The notes: generated by a model not told the origin, from the sequence alone. DNA of 12,576 nt from JADFRG01 sp964590515 (GCA_964590515.1 CAZPZD010000060.1:1-12576), one strand, 5' to 3'; positions 1 through 7,794 are shown, counted from the stretch's first letter. Translations and numbers: made by a program.

Positions 1-1311
1 GGCCGGCTCGATAAGAGCGGCGTCCGCTACGATCCGTACTCGAGTCTGGGTGGCGAGGGCAGCCTGCTCGCGCTCGTGAGGGATGGGCGGGCTGTGGCCG
101 CGGCTGGGGTCGGGGAGTCTGTCGGAGTGGTGCTCCCGGAGACCGCGTTCTACATCGAATCCGGTGGACAGGTTTCCGATTCCGGAACCATCCGGTCCGC
201 CAACGGACAGAGCTGGGAGATCGCGGTCGCAGACGTCCGCGAACCCGTCGACGGCCTGATCGTCCACTACGGTACGGTCCTGCGCGGCGAGCCGAAAGTC
301 GGTGATCGCGCGGTTGCTATGGTCGATTCCGTTCGCCGTCACGACATCATGCGCAACCACACCGCCACTCACTTGCTGCACGCCGCTCTGAGGACCGTGC
401 TCGGGCCGCATGCCCGTCAGGCAGGTTCGCTTGTCGCACCCGATCGGCTGCGATTCGACTTCACCCACCCGGAACACATGACCCCCGAAGAAATCGAGCG
501 GGTCGAACGAATGGTCAACGTAAACATACTCGCCAACTACACCTTGACGATCCGACAGGAATCGCGCGAGCAGGCGATCCGCCAGGGCGCGATGGCGTTA
601 TTTGGCGAGGCCTACGGCGAGACCGTCCGGTCGATCCGCATCGGGGACCCGGAGCCGATCTCCTACGAGCTCTGCGGCGGAACCCACGTCCAGGAGACCG
701 GAGTCATCGGAACGTTTCTGATCACCTCCGAGGGCAGCGTCGCCGCCGGGATTCGGCGGATCGAGGCGGTCAGCGGTCGGGGGGCGCTGGACTTGATCCG
801 GGAACGATTCCAGGACCTGCAGCGAGTCTCCGAGCATTTGGGATCTTCCCCCGCGGAGGCCAACGCGCGCCTGACTGCGTTGTTGGAGGAGCGAGACCGG
901 CTCCTGCGTGAGCTCGCCCGGCTGCAAGAGGCGCTGGCCCTCGAACACTTCCAGCGGCTGGCCACCCAGTCGGTGGACGGGGTGCCGGTGTTGGCCGGGT
1001 TGATTCCAAACGCCAGCGCCGAGTTACTGCGCGCATTGGTGGATCGCTTCCGCTCCGACCATCCCAGCGGGGTGGCGGTTCTGGCCTCGGCCATCGACAA
1101 CCGGCCGATCATCGTGGCGGCCGTGACCCAGGACCTGGTGTCCCGCGGGCTGCACGCGGGCGAGCTGGTCAAGGTAGTCGCTCAGCAGGTCGGCGGCGGA
1201 GGGGGTGGCAAACCGACCCTGGCTCAGGCTGGCGGCAAGGACCCAAGCCAACTGCCCACCGCCCTGGCCCTCGTCCCGGGTTGGGTAGAAGCCCACCTCA
1301 AGCAGGACTGA
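1..1311 (+). CDS. alaS: Alanyl-tRNA synthetase, C-terminal part (5' end outside window)
   Basis: AlaS charges tRNA-Ala with alanine and hydrolyses mischarged Ser/Gly-tRNA in a separate editing site; it acts in the cytosol. The reading frame is open from base 1, so the catalytic class II core lies upstream and only about 436 residues are present. A GTG at 76 is an internal valine codon, not the start. In fragment numbering, the sequence starts near the end of the tRNA-binding region. It continues with the FYIESGGQ stretch of the editing domain, then the zinc motif HTATH (H120, H124) and CGGTH (C225, H229), so the editing centre appears complete. A helical stretch rich in Leu, Arg and Glu follows at about 275-315. 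The DHHA1 domain closes the protein, with the Gly-rich VGGGGGGKP loop. One small oddity is that the usual GDxG after the GGQ reads SDSG. It ends in TGA 15 bases before the next gene. Confidence 0.97.
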   Translation, partial: GRLDKSGVRYDPYSSLGGEGSLLALVRDGRAVAAAGVGESVGVVLPETAFYIESGGQVSDSGTIRSANGQSWEIAVADVREPVDGLIVHYGTVLRGEPKVGDRAVAMVDSVRRHDIMRNHTATHLLHAALRTVLGPHARQAGSLVAPDRLRFDFTHPEHMTPEEIERVERMVNVNILANYTLTIRQESREQAIRQGAMALFGEAYGETVRSIRIGDPEPISYELCGGTHVQETGVIGTFLITSEGSVAAGIRRIEAVSGRGALDLIRERFQDLQRVSEHLGSSPAEANARLTALLEERDRLLRELARLQEALALEHFQRLATQSVDGVPVLAGLIPNASAELLRALVDRFRSDHPSGVAVLASAIDNRPIIVAAVTQDLVSRGLHAGELVKVVAQQVGGGGGGKPTLAQAGGKDPSQLPTALALVPGWVEAHLKQD

Positions 1312-1326
1312 GATCGTCACCTCCCC

Positions 1327-2829
1327 GTGAAGATTCAGATCATCCAGCTGGAACCGGAAGACGACCACTCTTCGGCGCGGGACAAGCTCTCGCAGGTCAA
1401 GGCCCCCAGTGCGCTGCTCGTCTGGCCCCGGCGCGGCCGACCGCTGGCCCGGCGCCTCGATCTGGAGCTGATTGCCCGGCACGCTCGGCGCCGGGGGATC
1501 GCGCTGGGATTGGTCGTATTTGACCCGGAAATCCGGGCGCTGGCCGCCCGACTCGGACTCGCCGTCTTCGACTCGCTCGAGGGCTCGCCCTCTCCGGACA
1601 CCTCGCCCCAGGCGCCCGCCTTTCGACTGCCACCCCTGCAAGACCGAGGGTCGATCGCAGAGCTGAGGGAGGCCCGAAACTCCGCCCGAAACCCCGCTTC
1701 GCCACTGCCGCCCAGAGCCCGCCGGATTGGATTTGGGGTTGCCGTCGGATCGATCCTGATTCTCGCAGTGGTGCTGATCCCGCGCGCGTCGGTGATCATC
1801 CGGCCCGATCGAAGTCCCTTTGTCGGAACCGTGGGACTCTGGATCGATCCCGAACTCCAGAGCGGGCCATCCGCTGAGCGGATCCCGGGCCGCCAGATCA
1901 CTGTCTCAGTCTCTGGTGAATCCCGGATCGAGACTTCCGGACGGACAAGGCTGCCCTCCGCTGCCGCGGCCGGCGAGGTCACGTTCAATAACCTGACCGA
2001 CGAGCAAGTCGAGATCCCGGCGGGAACCGGAGTGCGGGCCGGCGACCTCCGTTTCTTGACCGAGGCCCTGGCGACCCTGGCAGGGGAGCAGGATGCGGAG
2101 GTCACCGTCGGTGTTCTGGCCGCGCTGCCCGGGCGATCCGGCAATGTTGCGGCCGGCATGATCGATGCAGTCGAGGGAGAGCTTGGATTCTTGCTCACTG
2201 TCAACAACCCCGAACCGACCAGCGGCGGGCAAGATGTGCTCGCCGGAGCGGTCACTTCCGCGAACCTCGTCTCGCTCCGAAGCAATTTGGAGCTCGAGTT
2301 GCTCGATCAGGCAGCCCGTGACCTCCGCGCCCAACTGTCGCTGGAGGACGAATTCGTCCCGGGCAGCTTGCGGGTCGTTCGAGTCGAGCAGGAGCGATTC
2401 GACCGGACCGCGGGCGCGGCCGCGGAGTCGCTTGGGCTCGAATTGACCCTCGAAGTGGAGGGAGTAGGCTTCCGTCGCTCTGAGGCGCAGGCCGCGATCG
2501 AGGCCTTGCTTCCTGAGCAGCTTCCGGACGGGTGGCAGCTCATCCCTGGCACCGTCAGTTTTCAAGCGGTTGAGCCGGAGGTTCAGCAACAGGATCGGAC
2601 TGCGACCTTGGGTTCATTCCAAGTTCGCGCCGATACAGCCCGGGAGGTCTCTTTCGATCAGATCCGCCGCCTGGCTCGCGGAGCTCCCACCGCCCGGATC
2701 GCCGGTGAGCTGAGTTCACAGTTCGACCTCCTTCAACCGCCTACAATCCAAACTTCGCCCGGCTGGCTGCCCTGGCTACCCTGGTTGGAAATGCAGATCG
2801 AGGTGGGCTGGGCGTGGGAGGGTTCCTGA
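1327..2829 (+). CDS. Membrane-anchored Baseplate_J-domain protein of unknown function
   Basis: A 500-residue protein with three visible parts. Residues 1-85 (start MKIQIIQLEP; LLVWPRRGR at 31-39; then LGLVVFDPEIRALAARLGL) look like a cytosolic alpha/beta domain. A Pro-rich linker at about 86-130 ends in RARR. One membrane helix follows at about 134-152, and by the positive-inside rule the remaining ~345 residues face outward. About 215-325 resembles the core of the Baseplate_J family: IPAGTGVRAGD, F-T-E, a GRSGNVAAGMID segment, then NNPEPTSGG and VTSANL. In phages that family builds the baseplate wedge; no tail genes are nearby and this copy is membrane-anchored, so a phage role is unlikely. 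I recall similar proteins beside ruvX in Chloroflexota (knowledge, not searched). The start is GTG with no Shine-Dalgarno; it probably depends on coupling to alaS 15 bases upstream. The conserved-looking N-terminus supports this start. No function is assigned. Confidence 0.85.
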   Translation: MKIQIIQLEPEDDHSSARDKLSQVKAPSALLVWPRRGRPLARRLDLELIARHARRRGIALGLVVFDPEIRALAARLGLAVFDSLEGSPSPDTSPQAPAFRLPPLQDRGSIAELREARNSARNPASPLPPRARRIGFGVAVGSILILAVVLIPRASVIIRPDRSPFVGTVGLWIDPELQSGPSAERIPGRQITVSVSGESRIETSGRTRLPSAAAAGEVTFNNLTDEQVEIPAGTGVRAGDLRFLTEALATLAGEQDAEVTVGVLAALPGRSGNVAAGMIDAVEGELGFLLTVNNPEPTSGGQDVLAGAVTSANLVSLRSNLELELLDQAARDLRAQLSLEDEFVPGSLRVVRVEQERFDRTAGAAAESLGLELTLEVEGVGFRRSEAQAAIEALLPEQLPDGWQLIPGTVSFQAVEPEVQQQDRTATLGSFQVRADTAREVSFDQIRRLARGAPTARIAGELSSQFDLLQPPTIQTSPGWLPWLPWLEMQIEVGWAWEGS

Positions 2830-3260
2830 TGCCCAGGATTCTGGCGATCGATCCGGGCGAGGTTCGGATTGGCGTGGCGTTGACTGATCCCACCGGCTCG
2901 ATCGCCAGGCCGCTCACCGTCATCCGGCATTCCTCCCGCGCCGCCGACGTAGCCGCCATTCGCGACCTGGCTGATCAGTATCAAGCCGGACTGATCCTGG
3001 TGGGCCTGCCGCTCGACTCGGAAGGGCGGGTCGGCCCCCAGGCCCGCCGTTCGCTTCGGTTGGTGGAAACCTTGCGATCGGTTTGTTCCGTCCCGATCGA
3101 GACCTGGGACGAGAGCGGGACCACTCAGCTCGCACGGCAGACCGTGAATCGCGCTGCCCAGGAGGATGCCCGCGCTGCAGCGTTTCTGCTGCAAGATTAT
3201 GTCGACTCCCGGTCCGGCTGGAACGCGCCCGACGCGACGACACCTGAGCGCCTCGTTTGA
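2829..3260 (+). CDS. ruvX: RuvX/YqgF-type pre-16S rRNA nuclease, RNase H fold
   Basis: A 143-residue protein matching the usual size of RuvX/YqgF (about 140). In E. coli the family is needed for maturation of the 16S rRNA 5' end, and it was earlier proposed as a Holliday junction resolvase. The RNase H-like acidic residues are visible: D8 in AIDPG at the N-terminus followed by RIGVALTD, the VGLPLDSEGR loop, D94-E95 in WDESGTT, and D113 in EDARAAAFLLQDY. The typical third motif is DER(L/x)(S/T)T; here the Arg is Ser96 and the next residue Gly. The chosen start is the ATG that overlaps the previous gene's stop (TGATG), preceded by the purine-rich GGGAGGG at about 2816-2822. A GTG at 2814 in the same frame would add five residues but would place the Shine-Dalgarno inside the gene. 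It is in the alaS-ruvX-mltG cluster, as in Firmicutes. Confidence 0.93.
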   Translation: MPRILAIDPGEVRIGVALTDPTGSIARPLTVIRHSSRAADVAAIRDLADQYQAGLILVGLPLDSEGRVGPQARRSLRLVETLRSVCSVPIETWDESGTTQLARQTVNRAAQEDARAAAFLLQDYVDSRSGWNAPDATTPERLV

Positions 3261-3285
3261 CCACACCTCAGTCTGGCGGAAGAAC

Positions 3286-4404
3286 GTGAAGAGGCTTATG
3301 CGCGGTGCCCTAGGGGTTGGGTTGTTTTGCGGGCTGACCGGATGTGCTGCCGCCGCCCTACTGTCCGCGACAGATCTGGTGGTGGAACTTGGTCCGGCCT
3401 CAGGCCAGTTGCCCCCGGTGCAGCGGGCTTCGCTGGCGGTCTACTTGCTGCTCAATGCGCGATCGCTCGATTCACCGGCAGGCGATCCAGAAACTTCCCT
3501 CGAACTTCACGTGCCGGAGGGCGCCGCCGCTCAATCGGTGATCGACGAGCTGGTGGAAGCCGGCGTCGTGGACAACGGTCTGCTGCTGCGCAATTACATG
3601 CAGTACCGCGGGCTGGACCTCGGCGTGCAGGCCGGCGCCTACCAGGTTTCCGGGTCGATGACGGTGCGCGGGGTCGCGGCGACGCTCCAGCAAGCCCGTC
3701 CCCCCGAGATTGTCCTGACCGTGGTCGAGGGTTGGCGCCTGGAGCAAATCGCAGAGGCGGTAGGACGGGCCGGCCTGCCCTACGGTCCAGGCGAGTTTCT
3801 TTTGGCGGCGAGCTCCATCCCAGCCGATCACCCGTTGGCGCCGGAGCTGCCAGGTGGGGTATCCCTGGAGGGGTTCTTATTCCCTGATACGTATCGCTTG
3901 GAACTAGACGGCACTGCCCAGGACCTGGTGGACTCGATGCTGGGGACCTTCCAGCTGCGCATGACGGCCGACCAACTGCCGGCATTTCACGCCCAGGGGT
4001 TGCTCCTTTACGAAGCCGTAACCTTGGCCTCGATCATTGAACGCGAAGCGATCGTGCCGGACGAACGACCCCTCATCGCCGCCGTATTCTTGCGCCGATT
4101 GCGTAACGGACTGCCGCTCGAGGCCGATCCGACGGTCCAGTACGCGCTGGGCCAGCAGACAGGCGGCGAATGGTGGAAATCCCCGCTCACTCTGATCGAC
4201 CTGGAAACTGCCTCGCCTTACAACACGTATCGGAACACGGGCTTACCGCCCGGTCCAATCTCCAATCCCGGGTTGGCCTCCCTGATGGCCGTCGCCGCAC
4301 CGGCCGAGACGTCCTACCTGTACTTTCGGGCCACCTGCGATGGGTCGGGTCGCCACTCGTTCGCCGAGACTTTCGAGCAGCATCTAGCAAACGCTTGCCC
4401 TTAA
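3286..4404 (+). CDS. mltG: Endolytic murein transglycosylase MltG (YceG family), probable lipoprotein
   Basis: MltG cleaves nascent peptidoglycan strands at the membrane and so sets glycan length. The C-terminal two thirds carry the family signature: ASIIEREA (E252 and E254, the pair that contains the counterpart of the E. coli catalytic glutamate), then ERPLIAAVFLRRLRNG, DPTVQYALG, SPYNTYRNTGLPPGPISNPG and a closing YLYF...RHSFAETFEQH. About residues 65-150 form a LysM-like N-terminal domain (VPEGAAAQSVIDELVEAGVV). The N-terminus KRLMR plus a hydrophobic run ends in L17-T18-G19-C20, a good lipobox, so this copy may be lipid-anchored rather than held by the usual transmembrane helix. GTG 3286 is preceded by GGCGGAAG; ATG 3298, preceded by GAAGAGG, is an equally possible start and keeps the lipobox (Cys16). 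The frame is open further upstream, inside ruvX, but that extension is rejected. Confidence 0.93.
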   Translation: MKRLMRGALGVGLFCGLTGCAAAALLSATDLVVELGPASGQLPPVQRASLAVYLLLNARSLDSPAGDPETSLELHVPEGAAAQSVIDELVEAGVVDNGLLLRNYMQYRGLDLGVQAGAYQVSGSMTVRGVAATLQQARPPEIVLTVVEGWRLEQIAEAVGRAGLPYGPGEFLLAASSIPADHPLAPELPGGVSLEGFLFPDTYRLELDGTAQDLVDSMLGTFQLRMTADQLPAFHAQGLLLYEAVTLASIIEREAIVPDERPLIAAVFLRRLRNGLPLEADPTVQYALGQQTGGEWWKSPLTLIDLETASPYNTYRNTGLPPGPISNPGLASLMAVAAPAETSYLYFRATCDGSGRHSFAETFEQHLANACP

Positions 4405-4409
4405 AGGAA
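4403..4409 (+). promoter_or_regulatory. Shine-Dalgarno of the S9 peptidase gene
   Basis: AAAGGAA lies 5 bases before ATG 4415 and overlaps the mltG stop codon TAA (4402-4404). This fixes the peptidase start and suggests coupled translation. It is one of few clear ribosome binding sites in the window. Confidence 0.6.
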
Positions 4410-4414
4410 CCCGG

Positions 4415-6373
4415 ATGTCTAAACCCACGATAGCAACTTATGGAAGCTGGACTTCACCGATCAGTGCCGCCCAGGCGGCCGGCCGACGATCAGGCAGAAA
4501 TCAGGCCATCGTATCCGGGGGATTCATCTACTGGACCGAAAACCGCCCCGATGAAGGCGGACGGGTAGCCGTGATGCGGAAAGCCGCAGGAACGCCTCCG
4601 GAGGAAGCCACCCCGCCCGGCTTCGACTGCCGCACCCGGGTGCACGAATACGGCGGTGGAGCGTTCCTCGCTGACGGCACGACTCTATTTTGTTCAAAGT
4701 TCGAGGACCAGCGGCTGTACCGGATCGAACCGGGATCCGATCCGGTCGCCATCACCCCGGAACCGCCGGTTGCGGCCGGCTTGCGTTATGCCGACGGCCG
4801 AATGACACCGGACGGCCAGTGGATCGTGTGCGTCCGCGAAAGACACCCAGCGACCGGCGAAGCAAGCAACGAGATTGTGATAGTTCCCACAAATGGGTCG
4901 CTTGCGCCCCGCACGTTGGTCCGCGGTCGTGACTTCTATGCTTGCCCGCGCATCAGCCCGGATGGCCGGTCCCTCGCCTGGCTGGAATGGGACCATCCAC
5001 AAATGCCGTGGGACGGTACCGAGCTTTGGGCAGCCGATCTGCCGTCCGGAATCTCGCTCGCAAATCCGCGCAAAGTTGCCGGCGGACCGACCGAATCCAT
5101 CTTTCAGCCCGAGTGGAGCCCAAGCGGGGTTTTGCACTTCGTCTCGGACCGAACCGGATGGTGGAACCTGTATCGCTGGGCCGGTGATCGCGCCGATCCA
5201 CTCCTGCCGATGGAGGCCGAGTTCGGTTCTCCGGCATGGCAATTCGGATACTCTCATTACGCGTTTCTTCCCGACGGCCGGATCGCAGCGGTCTACATAG
5301 CGAACGGGATCGACCACCTGGGCTGGTTCCCAGCTGAAGGTCAAGAATGGACCCGGATCGAGACCGGGCTGACCAGTTTCGACCCTCCAAGCCTTCAGTT
5401 CGACGGCGGTTCCGGCCGACTGGTGCTGGTCGGCGGCGCGCCGGACCGACCCCCGGCGGTGCACGCACTGCAACTTGACTCTGGCAAACTTGAAACTCTC
5501 AGCGCCATCGACCCAGAGCTCCCCGACCCGGGCTACATTTCCCGTCCTCGCCCGATTACCTTCCCCACCTCTGGCGGTCAGGTTGCCCATGCTTTGTTCT
5601 ACCCTCCCCACAACCGTGATCATCACGGCCCGGCGAACACCCTTCCACCGCTGATCGTGATAAGCCATGGGGGGCCAACCAGCAACGCGACCTCCGAGTT
5701 CTACCTGCCTCTCCAGTTCTGGACCAGCCGCGGATTCGCGGTCGTGGATGTGAACTACCGGGGCAGCTCGGGATACGGCCGGGCCTATCGAGAGTTACTG
5801 AATGGAACCTGGGGAGTGTTCGACGTCGAAGATTGCATCGCCGCCGCCAAATATTTGGTGGACCAAGGGGAAGCCGACCCGGAGCGGCTGATCATCCGAG
5901 GCGGAAGCGCAGGAGGCTACACTACCCTCTGCGCCCTGACCTTCCATAATGAGTTCGCGGCCGGGGCAAGTTACTACGGAGTTGCGGACCTGGAGACGCT
6001 CGCCCGCGACACACACAAGTTCGAGTCGCGCTACCTGGACAGCTTGATCGGTCCCTATCCACAGGCCATCGAAACTTACCGGCAGCGCTCACCCATCCAC
6101 TTTGCGGCCCAACTCGGCTGTCCCATCATTCTCTTCCAAGGACTTGAGGATCGAGTCGTCCCGCCCGCGCAGGCCGAGACGATGGTGGCAGCGTTGCAGG
6201 CCAAGGGCCTGCCACACGCCTACCTCGCGTTCGAAGGCGAGGCCCATGGATTTCGAAAAGAAGAGAATATCCGCCGGGCCTTGGAGGCCGAACTCTACTT
6301 CTACTCGCGGATCTTCGAATTCGATCTTCCGGATCGACCACAGCCGGTCGAGATCAAGAACCTGCCGGACTGA
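4415..6373 (+). CDS. S9C-family serine peptidase (prolyl oligopeptidase / acylaminoacyl-peptidase type)
   Basis: A 652-residue protein that probably hydrolyses short or N-blocked peptides in the cytosol; no signal peptide is visible. Residues ~50-390 form a beta-propeller-like region with repeated Trp/Asp turns such as ISPDGRSLAWLEWD and FQPEWSPSGVLHFVSDRTGWWNLY. The C-terminal ~250 residues form an alpha/beta-hydrolase domain. The oxyanion region HGGP (418-421) is followed by the family's VVDVNYRGSSGYGR stretch. The catalytic triad is Ser498 in GGSAGGY, Asp579 in LEDRVVPP and His611 in GEAHGF, all with family-typical spacing. Length is normal for S9C enzymes of about 600-690 residues. It is the last gene of the + strand cluster, 10 bases after mltG; I have no knowledge that links it to peptidoglycan work, so its place there may be fortuitous. 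The exact substrate cannot be read from the sequence. Confidence 0.94.
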   Translation: MSKPTIATYGSWTSPISAAQAAGRRSGRNQAIVSGGFIYWTENRPDEGGRVAVMRKAAGTPPEEATPPGFDCRTRVHEYGGGAFLADGTTLFCSKFEDQRLYRIEPGSDPVAITPEPPVAAGLRYADGRMTPDGQWIVCVRERHPATGEASNEIVIVPTNGSLAPRTLVRGRDFYACPRISPDGRSLAWLEWDHPQMPWDGTELWAADLPSGISLANPRKVAGGPTESIFQPEWSPSGVLHFVSDRTGWWNLYRWAGDRADPLLPMEAEFGSPAWQFGYSHYAFLPDGRIAAVYIANGIDHLGWFPAEGQEWTRIETGLTSFDPPSLQFDGGSGRLVLVGGAPDRPPAVHALQLDSGKLETLSAIDPELPDPGYISRPRPITFPTSGGQVAHALFYPPHNRDHHGPANTLPPLIVISHGGPTSNATSEFYLPLQFWTSRGFAVVDVNYRGSSGYGRAYRELLNGTWGVFDVEDCIAAAKYLVDQGEADPERLIIRGGSAGGYTTLCALTFHNEFAAGASYYGVADLETLARDTHKFESRYLDSLIGPYPQAIETYRQRSPIHFAAQLGCPIILFQGLEDRVVPPAQAETMVAALQAKGLPHAYLAFEGEAHGFRKEENIRRALEAELYFYSRIFEFDLPDRPQPVEIKNLPD

Positions 6374-6392
6374 CCTCTGACCCTCGCCCGAT

Positions 6393-6425
6393 GGTGCTGA
6401 AAGCCGGGCGCCGCCTCCGGGCACC
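6393..6425. terminator. Possible weak hairpin between convergent genes
   Basis: In the 63-base gap between the convergent peptidase and pdp genes, GGTGC (6393-6397) can pair with GCACC (6421-6425), and CCGG (6404-6407) with CCGG (6417-6420), leaving a 6-base bulge and a 9-base loop. There is no following T-run on either strand, so it is not a classical intrinsic terminator. It is listed because it is the only fold I could find where both transcripts should end. Confidence 0.25.
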
Positions 6426-6436
6426 TTGGTGAACGA

Positions 6437-7747
6437 TCACGTCTGCTCGATGACTCCGTAGAAAAGCGGCAGCCGGTCCACCGGGTGGGTCGAGATCTGG
6501 TGGGCGGCGCGGACCCGTTCGATAGCTGATCTCATCCGCGGGGAATCGTTGGCGTGCACGCTGAACAGCGGGTCTCCCTCAACCACCCGGTCTCCCACTT
6601 TGCGATGCACGATGACCCCCACCGAATAATCAATGGGGTCGCCCTGCTTTGACCGGCCGGCCCCGAGTTGGACCGCTGCATACCCGATCTCTGCCGCGTG
6701 GATCGAACGCAGGTAGCCGGCCCTCGGCGCACGGAATTCCTCGACGAGTTGGGCCGCAGGCAGCCGCTCCGGTTCATCTACGTAGCGCGGGTCTCCACCC
6801 TGGGCCTCAACCAGCGCCCGGAACTTCCGCAGCGCCGACCCGTCAGAGAGCGCAGCCTGCGCGAGCGATCGGGCCCCCGCCAGGTCTGAGGCCCTGCCTG
6901 CCAGCCGCAGCATTTGAGCCGCGACCACCAGGCAGTGCTCCACGAAGTCAGGCGGCCCTCCGCCCTTCAAGGTGGCCAGGGCTTCCTTCACCTCGAGTGC
7001 ATTGCCGACCGCATTGCCGAGCGGCTGATTCATATCCGACAGCAGCGCCACAACCTTCAGGCCCGCCTGACGGCCGATCTCAACCATTACCTTGGCGAGC
7101 TGCTCGGCCTGCTCTAGCGTCTGCATAAATGCCCCCACCCCGACTTTGACGTCCAAGACGACCGCCTGGCTGCCGGCTGCGATCTTCTTGCTCATCACCG
7201 AGGAGGCGATCAGGGGAATGGATGGTACGGTTCCGGTCACGTCGCGCAGAGCGTAAAGTTTGCCGTCCGCCGGCGCCAAGGCCGCGGATTGCCCGGCCAA
7301 CACTACTCCGATCCGGGCAAGCTGCTCCAGAAACTCCTCGGTTGTCAGATCGGCACGAAAGCCCGGGATCGATTCCAACTTGTCCAGGGTACCGCCGGAA
7401 AATCCGAGCCCGCGGCCGGTCATCTTCCCAACTGGCACTCCGCAGGCGGCCACCACCGGTTCGACAACCAGAGTCGTCTTGTCGCCCACCCCTCCGGTCG
7501 AGTGCTTGTCAATCGCCAGCGGTACGACCTGCGAGAGGTTCAGCCGGTCTCCGGAGGCGACCATCGCCAGGGTCAGGTCGGTCGTCTCGCGGGCGTTCAT
7601 CCCTCGCAGCAGCACCGCCATCGCCCAGGCGCTCGCCTGGTAATCGGGGATCTCACCTCGGACGAATCCAGCAACGAAGAACTCGATCTCTTCTTTCGTG
7701 AGCTCTCCGCCGTCACGTTTCTTGGAAATGACGTCGACCGCCCGCAT
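6437..7747 (-). CDS. pdp: Pyrimidine-nucleoside phosphorylase
   Basis: A 436-residue enzyme that splits uridine, thymidine or deoxyuridine with phosphate into base and (deoxy)ribose-1-phosphate for nucleoside salvage in the cytosol. The order is the small alpha domain (1-65), the phosphate-binding KHSTGGVGDKTT (81-92) and the family signature GKMTGRGLGFSGGTLDKLES (107-126). Next are the pyrimidine-binding residues R168, S183 and K187 in YALRDVTG and ASSVMSKK. With H82, these sit three residues before the E. coli thymidine phosphorylase H85, R171, S186 and K190, which fits the shorter Bacillus-type Pdp. The C-terminal PYNP domain (~345-420: IGYAAVQLGAGR, VGVIVHRKVGDRVVEGDPL) is complete. Length matches Bacillus-type Pdp (about 433), which takes both uridine and thymidine; a deoA (thymidine phosphorylase) label would be the alternative. 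The start ATG has no Shine-Dalgarno and lies 11 bases after a -10-like TATAGT. It is divergent from the amidohydrolase gene. Confidence 0.95.
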   Translation of the reverse strand: MRAVDVISKKRDGGELTKEEIEFFVAGFVRGEIPDYQASAWAMAVLLRGMNARETTDLTLAMVASGDRLNLSQVVPLAIDKHSTGGVGDKTTLVVEPVVAACGVPVGKMTGRGLGFSGGTLDKLESIPGFRADLTTEEFLEQLARIGVVLAGQSAALAPADGKLYALRDVTGTVPSIPLIASSVMSKKIAAGSQAVVLDVKVGVGAFMQTLEQAEQLAKVMVEIGRQAGLKVVALLSDMNQPLGNAVGNALEVKEALATLKGGGPPDFVEHCLVVAAQMLRLAGRASDLAGARSLAQAALSDGSALRKFRALVEAQGGDPRYVDEPERLPAAQLVEEFRAPRAGYLRSIHAAEIGYAAVQLGAGRSKQGDPIDYSVGVIVHRKVGDRVVEGDPLFSVHANDSPRMRSAIERVRAAHQISTHPVDRLPLFYGVIEQT

Positions 7748-7758
7748 GGCATGAGCAT

Positions 7759-7764
7759 ACTATA
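7759..7764 (-). promoter_or_regulatory. -10 element of pdp
   Basis: Minus-strand TATAGT (5 of 6 to TATAAT) ends 11 bases before the pdp ATG, which predicts a 5' leader of about 5 bases. A frame-shifted alternative, TAGTAT (7762-7757), ends 9 bases before the ATG. I see no good -35 hexamer. This -10 lies in the zone where the -35 of the opposite promoter would fall. Confidence 0.5.
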
Positions 7765-7780
7765 GGCTCCACCCCACTGC

Positions 7781-7786
7781 TATAAT
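7781..7786 (+). promoter_or_regulatory. Consensus -10 element of the amidohydrolase gene (leaderless arrangement)
   Basis: A perfect TATAAT ends 8 bases before ATG 7795, and the bases between (CCAGCCCC) contain no Shine-Dalgarno. With usual -10 to +1 spacing the transcript would begin at or within 2 bases of the A of the start codon. The -35 zone (about 7758-7763) is not TTGACA-like and coincides with the pdp -10. Confidence 0.65.
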
Positions 7787-7794
7787 CCAGCCCC

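Noticed and set aside
1335..2285. Long minus-strand open frame (316 codons) opposite the Baseplate_J-domain gene
   Set aside because: It is Ser/Arg/Pro-rich with no recognisable motif, typical of a high-GC antisense shadow of a real gene.
2814..2828. GTG 2814 as ruvX start
   Set aside because: ATG 2829 overlaps the upstream stop, has GGGAGGG at the right distance, and gives the usual MPRILAIDPG-type N-terminus.
1327..2829. Baseplate_J similarity as a sign of prophage or a contractile tail system
   Set aside because: No other tail, capsid, integrase or spike gene is present, the protein has a membrane helix, and it is embedded in a housekeeping operon.
3166..3285. Longer mltG reading frame starting at ATG 3166
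   Set aside because: The extension lies inside the well-supported end of ruvX and would bury the lipoprotein signal; GTG 3286 or ATG 3298 fit better.
4694..5668. Minus-strand open frame (324 codons) opposite the S9 peptidase gene
   Set aside because: It is fully contained in a gene with an intact catalytic triad and has no family-like sequence.
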